Source: Dryomyza anilis (taxonomy: Eukaryota; Arthropoda; Insecta; Diptera; Dryomyzidae). Taken from it: a DNA stretch of 64,000 nt. Location of the stretch: contig OX638133.1 in NCBI GenBank assembly GCA_951804985.1, forward strand, positions 29,909,963 through 29,973,962. The letters run 5' to 3'. The position numbers and the translations under genes were made by a program. Shown here piece by piece: positions 1-10,405 of the stretch; within the stretch, counting starts at the first letter, position 1; each line of letters opens with the position of its first letter. The notes below the pieces were generated by a model. That model made no database searches and was not told the origin of the DNA. It worked only from the letters and a program-made list of their open reading frames with translations.

Positions 1-548
1 TCGGATAGGCTACGCATAACAATCATTTGATGGTCATTCAACAATGCCACATGTAGTCGAATAAAAATAACAAAAAAGCGAAATAATAGGTATAAAAAAA
101 AGAAAAAAAAACGGTAGCAAAATGTGGAATTTGTGGCATTTGCTGGAGAATTTAACACCGGAAATTGATTTAGGGCATGGGTACTGTTTTGGCGAAGGGT
201 TCTTATCTGTGTGGTTGTGGACTGTAGAACTATTAGAAGGATTTCTTAAATTTAACCAACACAAAATTACATTTATATAATTTAATTTATTAAAGCATAT
301 ATTGGTTTAAAAACCATTGTTTTTGCAAACAGTAGATTTAGAATTCTTTTGTATATCAAATTATATTCATTCAGTTCAGATCACAAATTTAATTTTTGCT
401 AAATGCTGTTGGATTAACATTTAGCAGTGTGTTTCATACAATTGAATGAGACATTAAGTTAAGTAAAAGATTGTTATCGGATTAACAAGAAAACTGTCTG
501 TAAAATATATTTATAGAAGTGCGTGTCTGTTTGAAGATGATGGGTAGT
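1..548. other. AT-rich stretch, no gene recognised
   Basis: Plain AT-rich DNA with homopolymer A and T runs. A 76-codon frame on the minus strand has low-complexity composition and no recognisable domain, so I do not call it. Confidence 0.6.
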
Positions 549-929
549 AGATATCGTCATTGTCATGCCAAATGAGAGTATTGGGAAATCAAACTTTGAA
601 GTTTGAAGTGATTAAAAAATTAGTAAAAAATATTTTTTTTATTAATTTTATCAATTATATATTTAATTTATATATATATAAAATATCTTTGGATTTAGCT
701 AACTTTATGAATTATAAATATGGATTTTATATGACTATATCCTGACCAAAGCGCAAGCATTTTTGTTATTTTATGACAAAAGGGCGAATATTTCCGTTTT
801 TTTGCTATAACTTTTTACTGGTATAAGATAAAATAGTGGTGTAAAATCATTAATTGTTTGTCTTCAAAGCACCTATCGAAAGGCATCATTCTTTAAAATG
901 TATTTGCCAAAAATGAATTTGCCATTTGT

Positions 930-1649
930 TACCCAGATAGCAAACGTGCGTCGCACAAAATATCTAGTCGTGCGGGCTCACATCGTGAGGGCTATATGCG
1001 AACAAAATGAACACACAACGTGCGGATGCACGACATGAGTGCTGTGAGAGCTGTGTGCGAGCACAAAAATATCACAAAAGTCGTATTAGTGCGGGCTCAC
1101 GACATGTTTTGTGATTTTTTAGAAACAATGTCATATAAATATTATATTTGTTTATTTTTGCTTTTTTGTTTTGATCGCACTCGTGCGAGCTATATGAGAC
1201 TATTATGAGTCTCATTTTAATCTGTCACAAATATCTCATACTATTTTTTCAGCACTCGTGCGGTCTATATGAGTCTCATATGCGCCTCACACATTTTGCT
1301 CGCACTCGTGCGACTATATTGAGTCTCAAATGCGACGCACACTATTTTGTTCAGCACTTGTGCGAGCTATATGAGGCTCATATGCGCCTCACACATTTTG
1401 CTCGCACTCGTGCGTCTATATTGAGGCGCATATGCGTCTTATGCTACTGATTTTTAAACTTTTGTACGCACTCGTGCGACTATACTGATGATCAAATGCG
1501 ACTAACGAATGCCTCGTACTAGTGCGAGCGTATTGAGTCTCAATTGCGGACACACAATTGCTATTCTGTGCGCGCACGCGTGCGACTTTTTTTTAATCAG
1601 GCGTGCGCTCACAGTGCGGGCACAATGCGAGCATTTTGCTATCTGGGTA
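930..1649. mobile_element. Nested CpG-rich palindromic TIR element
   Basis: The ends are perfect inverted repeats of 14-15 bp (TACCCAGATAGCAAA at 930-944 and its reverse complement at 1635-1649). TTTGT flanks both sides (925-929 and 1650-1654), a possible 5-bp target duplication. The equivalent place in foldback copy B (about 29688-29705) reads GCCATTTGTTATTTGCAG without the insert, so the flanks could also join with no duplication at all. The interior is far richer in CpG than its AT-rich surroundings and is built from TCGTGCG/CGCACGA palindromes. No convincing coding frame is present. It behaves as a non-autonomous DNA transposon of unknown superfamily. Confidence 0.75.
1177..1530. repeat. 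~50-bp periodic GCACTCGTGCG array
   Basis: The palindromic core GCACTCGTGCG (or a near copy) starts at 1177, 1252, 1302, 1354, 1404, 1468 and about 1515, mostly 48-52 bp apart. Spacer blocks alternate ATATGAGTCTCATATGCG and TATTGAGTCTCAAATGCG, themselves partly palindromic. This is the body of the nested element. Confidence 0.85.
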
Positions 1650-2510
1650 TTTGTACAAAAATAGTTTGGCATTGTTTTTTTAAATAATGATGCCAATCGA
1701 TAGGTGCTTCCAAAACAAACAATTAATGTCTTTGCAACACTATTTTATCTTATACCAATCAAAAGTTATGTCAAAAAAACGAAATAATTCGCCCTTTTAA
1801 CAAGATTTGCATTTTTTCGAATTTTGCTATATGTAAGCGATAATTTTTTATTGGTACAAGATAAAATAATTATGTTGAGACATTATTTGTTTGTTTTTAA
1901 TGCAATTATTGATTGGCATTATTATTTATACATTTTTTTTTTGATTTTTTGTTATTTGCAAGAAAAAAGTTTGACGATATATTGTAAATAATGATGCCAA
2001 TTGATAAGTGCTTTAAAAACAAACAATTAATGCCTTCACACCACTATTTTATCTTATACCAATAAAAAGTTATGGCAAAAACACGGAAAGATTCGCCCTT
2101 TTGTCATGACGAGATTTGCGATTTTCGTCCTTTTGGTTTTGTCTTTTGAAGCAAAAAAAAAAAATATCCACACACGATTTTGGCACAGTATATTTTAGGA
2201 AAAACTACATTGAAAATTGTAAAAAAAACGAAAATGTCAAAAATTACAAATTCGCCTCTTTGGCTTGATAGTAACGATATCTTAAATAATATAAATTTTA
2301 AAATACGGTATGTTGAATTTTATTCACAAATTTGTATTTTGAACATTTGGAAGATTTGAATAATGAAATTATTTATTTTATGATTCTATTGTTTTAAATA
2401 TAAATATATAAATAACAAAAAAATAGAAGATATAATGATAATGAAGTCAGTTGAGATGGATTTTAGTTAGTCTTGTCTCCCCATCGTATGTTCTACCCGT
2501 CAGTGTAAAT

Positions 2511-2585
2511 ATAATAATAATAGTTTGGCGCTACAATTTTGAAAAACTTAAGCCCAGCTCTCTCACCATTTGAGCTGTGTATCTT
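2511..2585 (-). mobile_element. SINE fragment (tail end only)
   Basis: ATAATAATAGTTTGGCGCTACA followed by AAGCCCAGCTCTCTCACC and GAGCTGTG matches the 3' end of the tRNA-derived SINE seen complete at 28687-28986, here reverse-complemented. Only about 75 bp remain; the tRNA head is missing. Confidence 0.8.
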
Positions 2586-3000
2586 ATCAACGAATATTAA
2601 TTTGAATATTGGGCATATCCTGAGGTTCCTGACGGGACAATCATATGCTTAATACTTTAATATCTCGAAGGAAAAATTAATGAATTCACTTGATTTTTTT
2701 TTGATTTTTTTTTTGACTTTTTTTTGTGCATGCAGTATTTAAATAGGACTAAACAAATGCAAAAATATAGAGAATTCTATATGGTAAATCAAAAGACATA
2801 AATTAAATAGTGTACGATCCCGGTGGTACAAAAATGAAAGTGCCTGTCGATGTTTATATGGAAATGCCATAAAGTCAGCAAATTTTGTGTACTAATTATT
2901 TTTATAAATTGTTTTAAAAATTAGATGAAATCATGTGCTTTCTTTGTACATTTACATTTTGTTCCTAAAGTTTATAGTTTTTGCATAATAAATCAATCAT
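2586..3000. other. AT-rich stretch, nothing recognised
   Basis: Contains T-rich runs around 2694-2730 but no convincing frame, repeat family or RNA gene. Confidence 0.5.
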
Positions 3001-3227
3001 TTGACATTTCTCTTCAGTAAGGTTTGCCATTTCATGATGGAAAAATATACGAGCCAACAACGAGTCGAAATTAATAAAATTTACTACCGAAATTCGAATT
3101 CATATATCTTTCCATCATGAAATGGCAAACCTTACTAAAGAGAAATGTCGGAAGAGCGGAAAGAAATATGCCGTCGTTTGCTATCCCTGTCGCTCTACTT
3201 TTGTAGCGTCCCTGTTGAAAAACCCTT
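3001..3227. mobile_element. Rearranged end of the DD41D mariner family
   Basis: The right part (3110-3227) matches the terminal sequence of the mariner at 34320-34445 closely, ending in CTGTTGAAAAACCCTTTA with a TA at 3228-3229. The left part (about 3003-3043) is an inverted copy of 3110-3150 (TTTCCATCATGAAATGGCAA region), giving a short foldback. No transposase sequence is left. It is a solo or palindromic end derived from the same family. Confidence 0.75.
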
Positions 3228-3841
3228 TATTATAAAAATGTAATATTGATTGGCATAACCAAATTTTTAATACAATAAGATTTTTTTATTTTTTTATTTT
3301 TTTTAATTTACAACAAAGTTTAAAATTATATATAATCAATATTTAGTTGACACAACAGATAGTTGGTTATTTTGACTAAATGATACAACATTCGGTTGTA
3401 GCAACCAATATTTATTTGATCCAACTGCGAAATCAGTTAAATTGATTTTTAACTCGTTTTATGTGCTGTTCTTTATCAACTAAATTTATTTACCAACACA
3501 TAATAGATATCATAAACTATGAGTTAACTTATTTCTGTCGAAATATTATAGCAGAGAGTGTTTAAAAAATTTCTTTGAAAATCTGTTATCATAAGGTAAA
3601 AAATTACTGAAAAGGTTTAGGATTTGTTTGTTTTTAATGTTCGTTTTTTCATGCATATATTAATTTCTACAAAAAGGGACATAGATTCTGCAGAGTTCTT
3701 GCTATTTGGTTTCCATCTGTTGTATTTCCATATGCAGGCCAAGCGCTTCAATGCATGTATTTAAATTGGCTACCACAACTAAGCAATCCGCAATTATTTG
3801 GTAATGTTAATTGTATTCATGAGTTGTTCGAACTGATATGT
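3228..3841. other. AT-rich stretch, no gene recognised
   Basis: Contains loosely repeated TTGACACAAC and GATACAAC motifs between 3345 and 3430 but no coding or RNA feature that can be supported. Confidence 0.5.
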
Positions 3842-4112
3842 AATAATAATAATAGTTTGGCACTACAGTCCTATAAGAACTTAGGCCGAGCTCTCTCACC
3901 ATTTTGAGCTATGCGTGTTATATTTGTACTCAAACTGGTGGGACCTACAGTTTATTGCCGAATCCGAACGGCGGCTGAGAGGTTTTCATAGGCAATGTTT
4001 TACTCTCGTAGGTTTGCCATTTACTGCCGAGAGGTAGCGCGGTATGAAAAAATTATCTATGAAAAGATGTTGTTAGCCCCAGTCCAGGCTTGAACCGGGG
4101 ACCTTTCGGCTC
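3842..4112 (-). mobile_element. tRNA-derived SINE, 5'-truncated
   Basis: Reverse-complement copy of the SINE. The tail (ATAATAATAGTTTGGCACTA) is at the left, and the B-box region (GGCTTGAACCGGGG) is near 4087-4100. The match stops at CTTTCGGCTC (4112), so the first half of the tRNA head with the A box is absent. Confidence 0.9.
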
Positions 4113-4499
4113 ACACTGATATGTGGTATTGCAAAAAACTGAATGAGCCGAATACTTTTAGAACTAGATAAATCAGTTGGCAAAATAAAAATGGTCGCCT
4201 CAACCGATTCGTGCTCTAAGTACAAACACGAAGTCAGGGACACATCGAGTTGTCTACAATTCCAGAAGAAGATGACAGAACTAAATAAATCGGTTGGAAA
4301 AAACTGGTTGCCTCAAAATACGGTCGCACGGTGTAATGAAATGAATATACACCCAGAAAGAAATACTATATAAATAATAGTTTGTTTTTACTATTAAAAA
4401 TAGTCAATAGGATAAATTATTATTTTAATCGGAAAATACCATTAAATACTAGAAAATACCATGATATTGCTATTGAGTTTATATAAAAAGATTTATTTT
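4113..4499. other. Unrecognised stretch with a short direct repeat
   Basis: A block of about 45 bp beginning AGAACTAGATAAATCAGTTGG (near 4160) recurs as AGAACTAAATAAATCGGTTGG (near 4278); both copies are followed by TCGCCTCAA/TTGCCTCAA. A 76-codon frame spans it, but I recognise no domain. Confidence 0.4.
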
Positions 4500-4990
4500 T
4501 TGTATACGCGCCATTCCACACCAAATCGACCATATCTCTTGAACTAGAAATGCTAGAAATTTGATTGATGGCTCGTTTTAAAGCTAATAGAATAAGCTTT
4601 TAGGATTTTTCAGAATTTTAAAAAGGGTCCTTTTTAAGAACATCAATTTTGAAGTGAAAGAATAATGACCACGGGCCACATGTTCACGTTTAGAGGTTAC
4701 AACTTAATTTTTCTAAAAACTTGTTCTATTAGCTTTAAAACGGAGTTTCTAGCATTTTTAGTTCAAGAGATATTTAAATATGAACAACCATACAAAAGTG
4801 ATTTTTAGCCCTTTTTTTCCAACTTTGAGCCACTGTATCTCTGGAAGTAGTGGTCGGAAAAAATAAAAAAAAATGGTTAGTGCATGTCTTAATACCCTTT
4901 ATCAGTTTCCAAAATTTCATTAAAATCGAAAAGTTAAAATCTCAAATTTGACTTTTTTTGGTCGATTTGGTGTGGATTGGCACATACAAT
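4500..4990. mobile_element. Short TIR element with internal hairpin, non-autonomous
   Basis: GCCATTCCACACCAAATCGA at 4510 is inverted at about 4959-4981 (TCGATTTGGTGTGGATTGGC). Inside, 4532-4618 (ATATCTCTTGAACTAGAAAT, then AGCTAATAGAATAAGC) is inverted again at about 4690-4775. The element is about 480 bp with no coding capacity. Its exact ends and target site are unclear because the flanks are AT-rich. Confidence 0.7.
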
Positions 4991-5429
4991 AAAAGAAACT
5001 ATCCGGAATGCTTTGGACGTTTTTGTCGTTAAAAATTTCGTGTGGATGTCAATAATGTTTGTGTTTTTCGATAAAATAATTTAGTTTGATCAGTAATTAT
5101 TGCATTTTGTACATAAATCTATCGAACATTCAAAACAGTGTATTATGTTTTATATAGAAAATTTATCATTACTTTTTCAAATTTAAAAACTATTCTCAAA
5201 TACATGGAATTAAAAACAGAAAAACTTTAAGCAATATCCAAAAATGTGAGTACTTGATTTAAATCTGAAAAGTCTATTGAAATATTCGTATATAAATCGT
5301 GTATAATTTTTAAAAATTGTTGAAAAAATTTCTATTAATAAATTTGTGCTTTTATAAAAATAAAATAAAATAAATTAGGCGCTAATAGCAGCATCCTAAC
5401 CTCCTCATATCATATTTGAATTCCGCAAA
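4991..5429. other. AT-rich stretch, nothing recognised
   Basis: No repeat family, RNA gene or convincing frame seen. Confidence 0.5.
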
Positions 5430-5760
5430 AAGGGTCTTTGTAGCTTTTATGCATGTTACACGAGGCGTATGAGAAACTCTGCTGCGCGCTGTTCATCTAT
5501 CTATCTCCCCCGCTGTCAGTCACTCTAATAAAGAGACTGCAAATAATTTTCACTCCAACGAACTCGAGTTGGCAAACAATTTGGAAGAAGACAACGACGT
5601 CGTTGTACGACAAAACATTTTCGCATGAGGTTTGAGAGGTGCACGTGGCGTGGCTCTGTGGAGGACTCTATTTGTCTGTTGATCGGCATGGAGTGTGTGT
5701 GTCTGTCTATATTTTTTTCTTCGATTTTAATATTATGTCAATAAACACGCACATGTTTGG
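5430..5760. other. GC-richer island, possible exon or regulatory DNA
   Basis: Composition rises clearly above background around 5450-5700, with a 60-codon plus-strand frame (5453-5635) containing no known domain, and the perfect palindrome ACGACGTCGT near 5594. Such islands in fly introns are often conserved regulatory or untranslated exon sequence, but nothing here proves that. Confidence 0.3.
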
Positions 5761-6494
5761 AATACAAAAAATATAAAAAATCTTGATCTATTTTAAGATA
5801 GGTCTGTTCCATTGGCAACCATTGATTGACGTTAGAGTGTGAGTGTATTTGATTCTTAAATTATACAAATTGGTACAAGCGCGTATGTTATTTCACCAGT
5901 GGCTCAAAACAAAATTGTTGTAGATTTTAATATAAAAAAGGAATAATTTAAATCGCCAAAGAATAAAAAAAAGAAATTAAAAAAAAAACAGTTTTAAGCC
6001 AGTTTTAAACATGATTTTGAAATACGGTTCTCATTATTGATTTTTGGTCGGTTTTGAATGTTGTTTTATTTATGATTTTTGTATAGCGATTTCAGTTACA
6101 GTTCGGTTTAAATAATTTATGTTTTTAATAGGATATCGGTTTTGGTTTCAATTCTTGTTTAAAAAGTTGTGTTGTTTTTAATATTTTAAATACTAACCAA
6201 GTTCCTTTTCTACTTGTGCTCCAATCAATTAATAAATTACCAGCAATGTTTTCGCGTGAAAAATTGTTTAGCATTGAAATCTGTACGTCCATGCTGTGTA
6301 GGCTTAGTCCTACTTTTATTTCAATAAATTGTTAATATCCGCATTAGAGTCTCTTTCCCCCCATAATCGCCTATTGCGGCATTTATTGCCAACGGGCGTC
6401 ATTCAGTTCTAATATTTCTCGAATATCTCTAAATAAACTGCCATCGTTGACTTAAATATAAAAAATACTGAAAGAAACTTGCTAATAATATATT
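5761..6494. other. AT-rich stretch, nothing recognised
   Basis: Repeated TTTTTGG/GGTTTT phrases occur around 6030-6170 (CGGTTTTGG-like), without clear periodicity or coding potential. Confidence 0.45.
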
Positions 6495-7790
6495 TAACTA
6501 GCTGGACCCGTGCACGACTCGTGCAAAGATTTTGTGAATGCAAAGATATAAAGCAATTTTATTAAAATAAAAAACATTTTTATTATTTATATCTGTGGAC
6601 AATTTTTATTGCTTTTATATACATATGTAGTAACCGAAACATAATTAATTCTTCGCTAAAACAACTTTTTCATAGACCATTCTTTCTCAGACTGTGCTTC
6701 CCAGTAGAATTCTTTCCACCCCCCTAGAGTTTTTCCCAGTAAAAGTTTTAGTGTGGTGAGTTTCATTGTAGTGAGATTCGATGTGATGAGTTTAGGTGTG
6801 GTGAATTTTGGTCTAATCAGTTTGAGTGTGGTGAGTTTTAGTATGGTGAGTTTTAGTGTGGTGAGTTTTAGTGTGACGAATTTTAGTGTGGTGAGTTTAG
6901 TAGAGTTTTTCCCAGTAGAAGTTTTAGTGTGGTGAGTTTCATTGTAGTAAGATTCGATGTGATGAGTTTAGGTGTGGTGAATTTTGGTCTAATGAGTTTT
7001 AGTGTGGTGACTTTTAGTATGGTGAGTTTTAGTGTGGTGAGTTTTAGTGTGACGAATTTTAGTGTGGTGAGTTTAAGTGTAATGAATTTTATTGTAGTGA
7101 GTTTCAGTGTGGTAAGTTTTATTGTGAGTTTTGGTGTGGTGAATTTGAGTGTGGTGAGTTTTAGTGTGGTGAATTTTAGTCTGGTGTGTTTGAGTGTGGT
7201 GAATTTTAGTCTGGTGTGTTTTAGTGTGGTGAATTTTAGTATGGTAAATTTTAGTGTGGTGAATTACAGTGTGGTGAGTTTTAGTGTGGTGAATTTTAGT
7301 GTGGTTGATTTTGTTTTTGTGTTTTGAGTTTTAGTGTGGTGAATTTTAGTATGGTGAATTTTAGTGTGGTGAATTATAGTGTGGTGAGTTTTAGTTTGGT
7401 GAATTTTAGTGTGGTTGATTTTGTTTTTGTGTTTTTGCTTTTGTGTTTTGCTTTTGTTTTTGTGTTTTTTGCATTTATGTTTTGCTTTTCTTTTGTTTTT
7501 GTGCAATTGCTTTTCTTTTCTTTTTGTGTTTTTGCTTTTACTTTTGTTTTTGTGTTTGTGTTTGATTTTTGCTTGTGTTTTTGTGATTTTGTTTTTTTTT
7601 TTTTTTTGTATTTTTTTTTTTTGTTTCATCTTCATAGCTAGTGTAAGTCCCAAGTTATAACGTGTTGAAAGTTTAGGTTGTATGGGAGATGCAACGCCCC
7701 TTTGCCCATTTCCGCCCATATATAGCCAATGTCGCCAGCCGAACTCCATAGTATCCTGCAAAATTTTCTTAATAAACAATTTCACATATA
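6495..7790. mobile_element. Composite dispersed element with internal tandem arrays
   Basis: A recognisable repeat body at the left (CTAGCTGGACCCGTGCACGA at 6500) passes into a 15-bp minisatellite, then a T-rich TTTTTGTG array (7430-7640), then a distinct end. That end contains GTTATAACGTGTTGAAAG, TTTAGGTTGTATGGG and CCCATATATAGCC. The last two parts recur in the same order at 50282-55215, which supports one mobile family carrying internal tandem repeats. The frames within it are repeat shadows. Its class is not certain. Confidence 0.5.
6747..7425. repeat. 15-bp minisatellite (TTTTAGTGTGGTGAR)
   Basis: About 40 degenerate copies of TTTTAGTGTGGTGAG/A. A block of about 170 bp is duplicated within it (CCCAGTAGAAGTTTTAGTG recurs near 6731 and 6909). 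The unit is a multiple of three without stops, which produces false frames such as 6929-7327. The same unit forms 41448-44110. Confidence 0.9.
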
Positions 7791-8120
7791 AAAAAGTTAG
7801 TTAAAACAATTTTAATATTGATTATATTATTGAAATAACAAAACATTTTTTAAAGAATTTTGAGTTTTTGTAGAGTTTTTTCTGTAAGATATTTGAAATA
7901 TGAGCAAAAACTGATATTAATATCATATTCAAAATCCAAATGTACGACCTTATCTAGTTGGGGCATCCAAATTAGGTGAATATTTACAACAATACAACAT
8001 TTTGAACAATAAAACAGGAAAACTCGATAAACTAAAGTCTAAAAATAGGACTAAAGTCTAAAAATATGACAAAATAAGAATATATAAAATAAAAAAATGT
8101 TATTTTGTATGTAATTTTGA
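7791..8120. other. AT-rich stretch, nothing recognised
   Basis: A local duplication of AAAGTCTAAAAATAGGAC / AAAGTCTAAAAATATGAC near 8033-8068 is the only structure seen. Confidence 0.5.
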
Positions 8121-9642
8121 ACCCAGTTTAAGATAAAGGGTGTTTAAGAAATGCATATTACTGACATTGTATACACACATAAAACTGATTTGTTGCGGTA
8201 ACCAACTAAATTGCCCTATCGAATTATACGGTTACGGCAACTTGCTGATTAGGGGTTGTACATCTCCTAGTCAGCAAGCATAGGGTTGTGTCAACCTCCT
8301 AGTCTGCATGTATGAGGTTGTGCCAACCTCCTAGTCAGCAAGCATGAGGTGGTTTAAATATTAGTTAGTAAGCATGCCGAAACCTCCAATTGAAATTTTA
8401 TTTGAAGATTTTTTTTATATAACTTATTTATGTAAAGTTTTCTATATGTATTTTAGATGCGTAAATATGTCACGTAAATATGTTAAAAAGTATATCTATA
8501 ATTCCTGTTCCCTGAAAAAAACTGGCAACCGAACTGCTGATATACATGAGGTTGCCGTTTGTCATTTATTTTGTTGATACAATAGCGTAATAACAAATGC
8601 ACAAACGTGAAAATTTGGCAGATGGATAAATGCAAACATGAGGATACGACAACCGAACGTGCAGTTGCGTGGACTAAAATTTCGGTTAGACTAAAAAATG
8701 GTGTGTTCATTTTAATGACATGACGTTACAACAAATGTATTTCGGTTGTAACACTGAAATAACCTCATGCCAGAAGATGATTTTTCTGTGTGTAGTCAAG
8801 AAAATTGATTATAAATTAGAAAACTGTTGATAAATTTTCATTAATGTTTTAAAACATTAAATTTCCTTTCCAATGGTATATGACAACTTCGAACCACATG
8901 ATTTCCTTCTTTTGAAAATTTACGTAAAATTTAAATTTCCAAAAATAAAAATACATATTTTGACTTTATCATTGATTTTATCAAAATTTCGTTGCGGATC
9001 ACCGCATTCTCTCAAATTTATAATAATATACCAGTTCATTCTCAGTATTTTTTTAATAATCGCAGTGATTTGAACTTGGTAGGAAATGCTGCAGAAATAA
9101 TTATACAATTTCCGATCTTGTGATTTGGTGCTAGGAATAAAAGAAAAAATATGTTCGGAAATATGATCAGAAAATAAGTTTTGTGAATTAATATGATAAT
9201 GATTTTAATTTTAATAAATGTTTAAAATTAATTCTCGATTATTTCAATTTTTTTTAAAATTTTAACCACCACAAGACAACCCTTAAAATCGGCAACCCTT
9301 AATAGTTTAAAATCACAGTAATTGATTAAAAAGTACTGGGAATGAACTGGTTTATCATTATAAATAAAAAAAAATTGGGTGATCCATAACGAAATTTAAA
9401 GATAATCAGTGACATAGTAAAAATTTGTATTTTTATATTTTTAATTTTCAATTTAACGTACATTTTTATTAAGGAAAAAATTATGGAATTCGAAGATGTG
9501 ATATATCATTGGAAAGATAATTTTTTAAAGCATGAGTGTAAAATTGGTAATCAACAGATCAACATATTCTACTTTATTGCCAATTTTCTTGACTTGCCAG
9601 TAATATGCATTTCTTAAACACCCTGTAATTTATACTGGTTGC
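8121..9642. mobile_element. 1.5-kb TIR element, non-autonomous
   Basis: AGGGTGTTTAAGAAATGCAT at about 8137 recurs inverted at about 9605-9628, with imperfect matching extending outward (CCCAGTTTAAGATA against CCAGTATAAATTA), so the TIR is about 45 bp. The enclosed frames are short and unrelated to any transposase I know. The CACCCTGTAT-type end recurs alone at about 9725-9740. Confidence 0.65.
8243..8370. repeat. ~42-bp tandem repeat (CCTAGTCAGCAAGCAT)
   Basis: Three to four diverging copies of a unit containing GAGGTTGTGYCAACCTCCTA and GTCAGCAAGCATGAG. GAGGTTG...CAACCTC is itself palindromic. It lies inside the 8121-9642 element. Confidence 0.8.
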
Positions 9643-10245
9643 AAAATTAGACATTTTATTATTTAACATTTTCTTATTTTTTTGAGTCATAGAATGTTCC
9701 CCAGAAGTTTTGATATCGATCAATGAAACACCCTGTATATTGAAAAACATTAACTATGGAAATTTTCAACAGAATATTTATGAGAATTCAAAAAGGATCT
9801 CAATTGTTTGCTGCAAACATATTGATTGTTATGATAAATCATATCTCAAAAATTTTAATGTTTTTGGAATGTAATTGATTATAATTCAATGTCTTGTAGT
9901 AATATTCCCAAATTCGAAACTAATGTAATATGTTTTTTGGTTTGTTCGATTTGAAACATAAATTTTATTGAATAAAAAAAAAACTGAATTGTGTGTTTTT
10001 TTTTTTTGAAAAAATGTTTTTTTTTTTTGTATAATTTTGTTTTCGAAAAAATGATTTTAGATTTTTCTTTTCAATAAATTTTTTAAACATTTTTTTGAAA
10101 TACAAAAAAAATATTAATTTGAAAATAATTAAAAAAAAAAATATATTCATCATTATGATGATTTAAATTCATTGTATTGTATACAATAATGAATGTATTC
10201 ATCAATATGTCATTTAATGAATGGTGGTATCAATATGTTGATTAG
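9643..10245. other. AT-rich stretch with A/T homopolymers
   Basis: 9966-10145 is dense in poly-A and poly-T runs, which explains the 62-codon F/K-rich frame there. Nothing else is recognised. Confidence 0.5.
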
Positions 10246-10249
10246 TTGG

Positions 10250-10405
10250 ACACAAAATTCATAGTATTTATGAATAAATTCATAATATTGATGAATAAAT
10301 TCATCATATTGATGAATAAGTTCATTATATTGATGAATAAATTCATCATATTGATGAATAAATTCATAATATTGATAAATAAATTCATCATATTGTTGAA
10401 TATTT
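10250..10405. repeat. 21-bp palindromic array (ATTGATGAATAAATTCATCAT)
   Basis: Seven to eight copies of a unit whose ATGAATAAATTCAT core is a perfect palindrome, so both strands stay open and give false mirror frames. TTTTCTGTGTA follows directly at about 10408. Confidence 0.9.

Larger units (their letters stand above)
549..2282 (+). mobile_element. Double-hairpin foldback element, copy A (with nested insertion)
   Basis: Non-coding element bounded by imperfect TIRs: ATATCGTCATTGTCATGCC at 551 and its inverted form ending at 2280. Inside, a unit of about 150 bp runs as plus (about 770-930), minus (about 1650-1810), plus (about 1811-1975) and minus (about 1980-2110). Each unit has AAAGGGCGAAT, TTTTTATTGGTATAAGATAAAATAGTGG, and CAAAGCACCTATCGATTGG-like blocks. 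The result is two tandem hairpins between unique arms. The same order in opposite orientation occurs at 29357-30340. Without the insertion at 931-1648 this copy is about 1.01 kb, close to the 0.98 kb of copy B. No protein is encoded, so movement would need a transposase from elsewhere. No target-site duplication is clear. Confidence 0.75.

Noticed and set aside
6929..7785. Frames V-V-N-F-S (plus) and H-T-K-I-H (minus)
   Set aside because: They arise from the 15-bp minisatellite and the T-rich array; no start context or domain.
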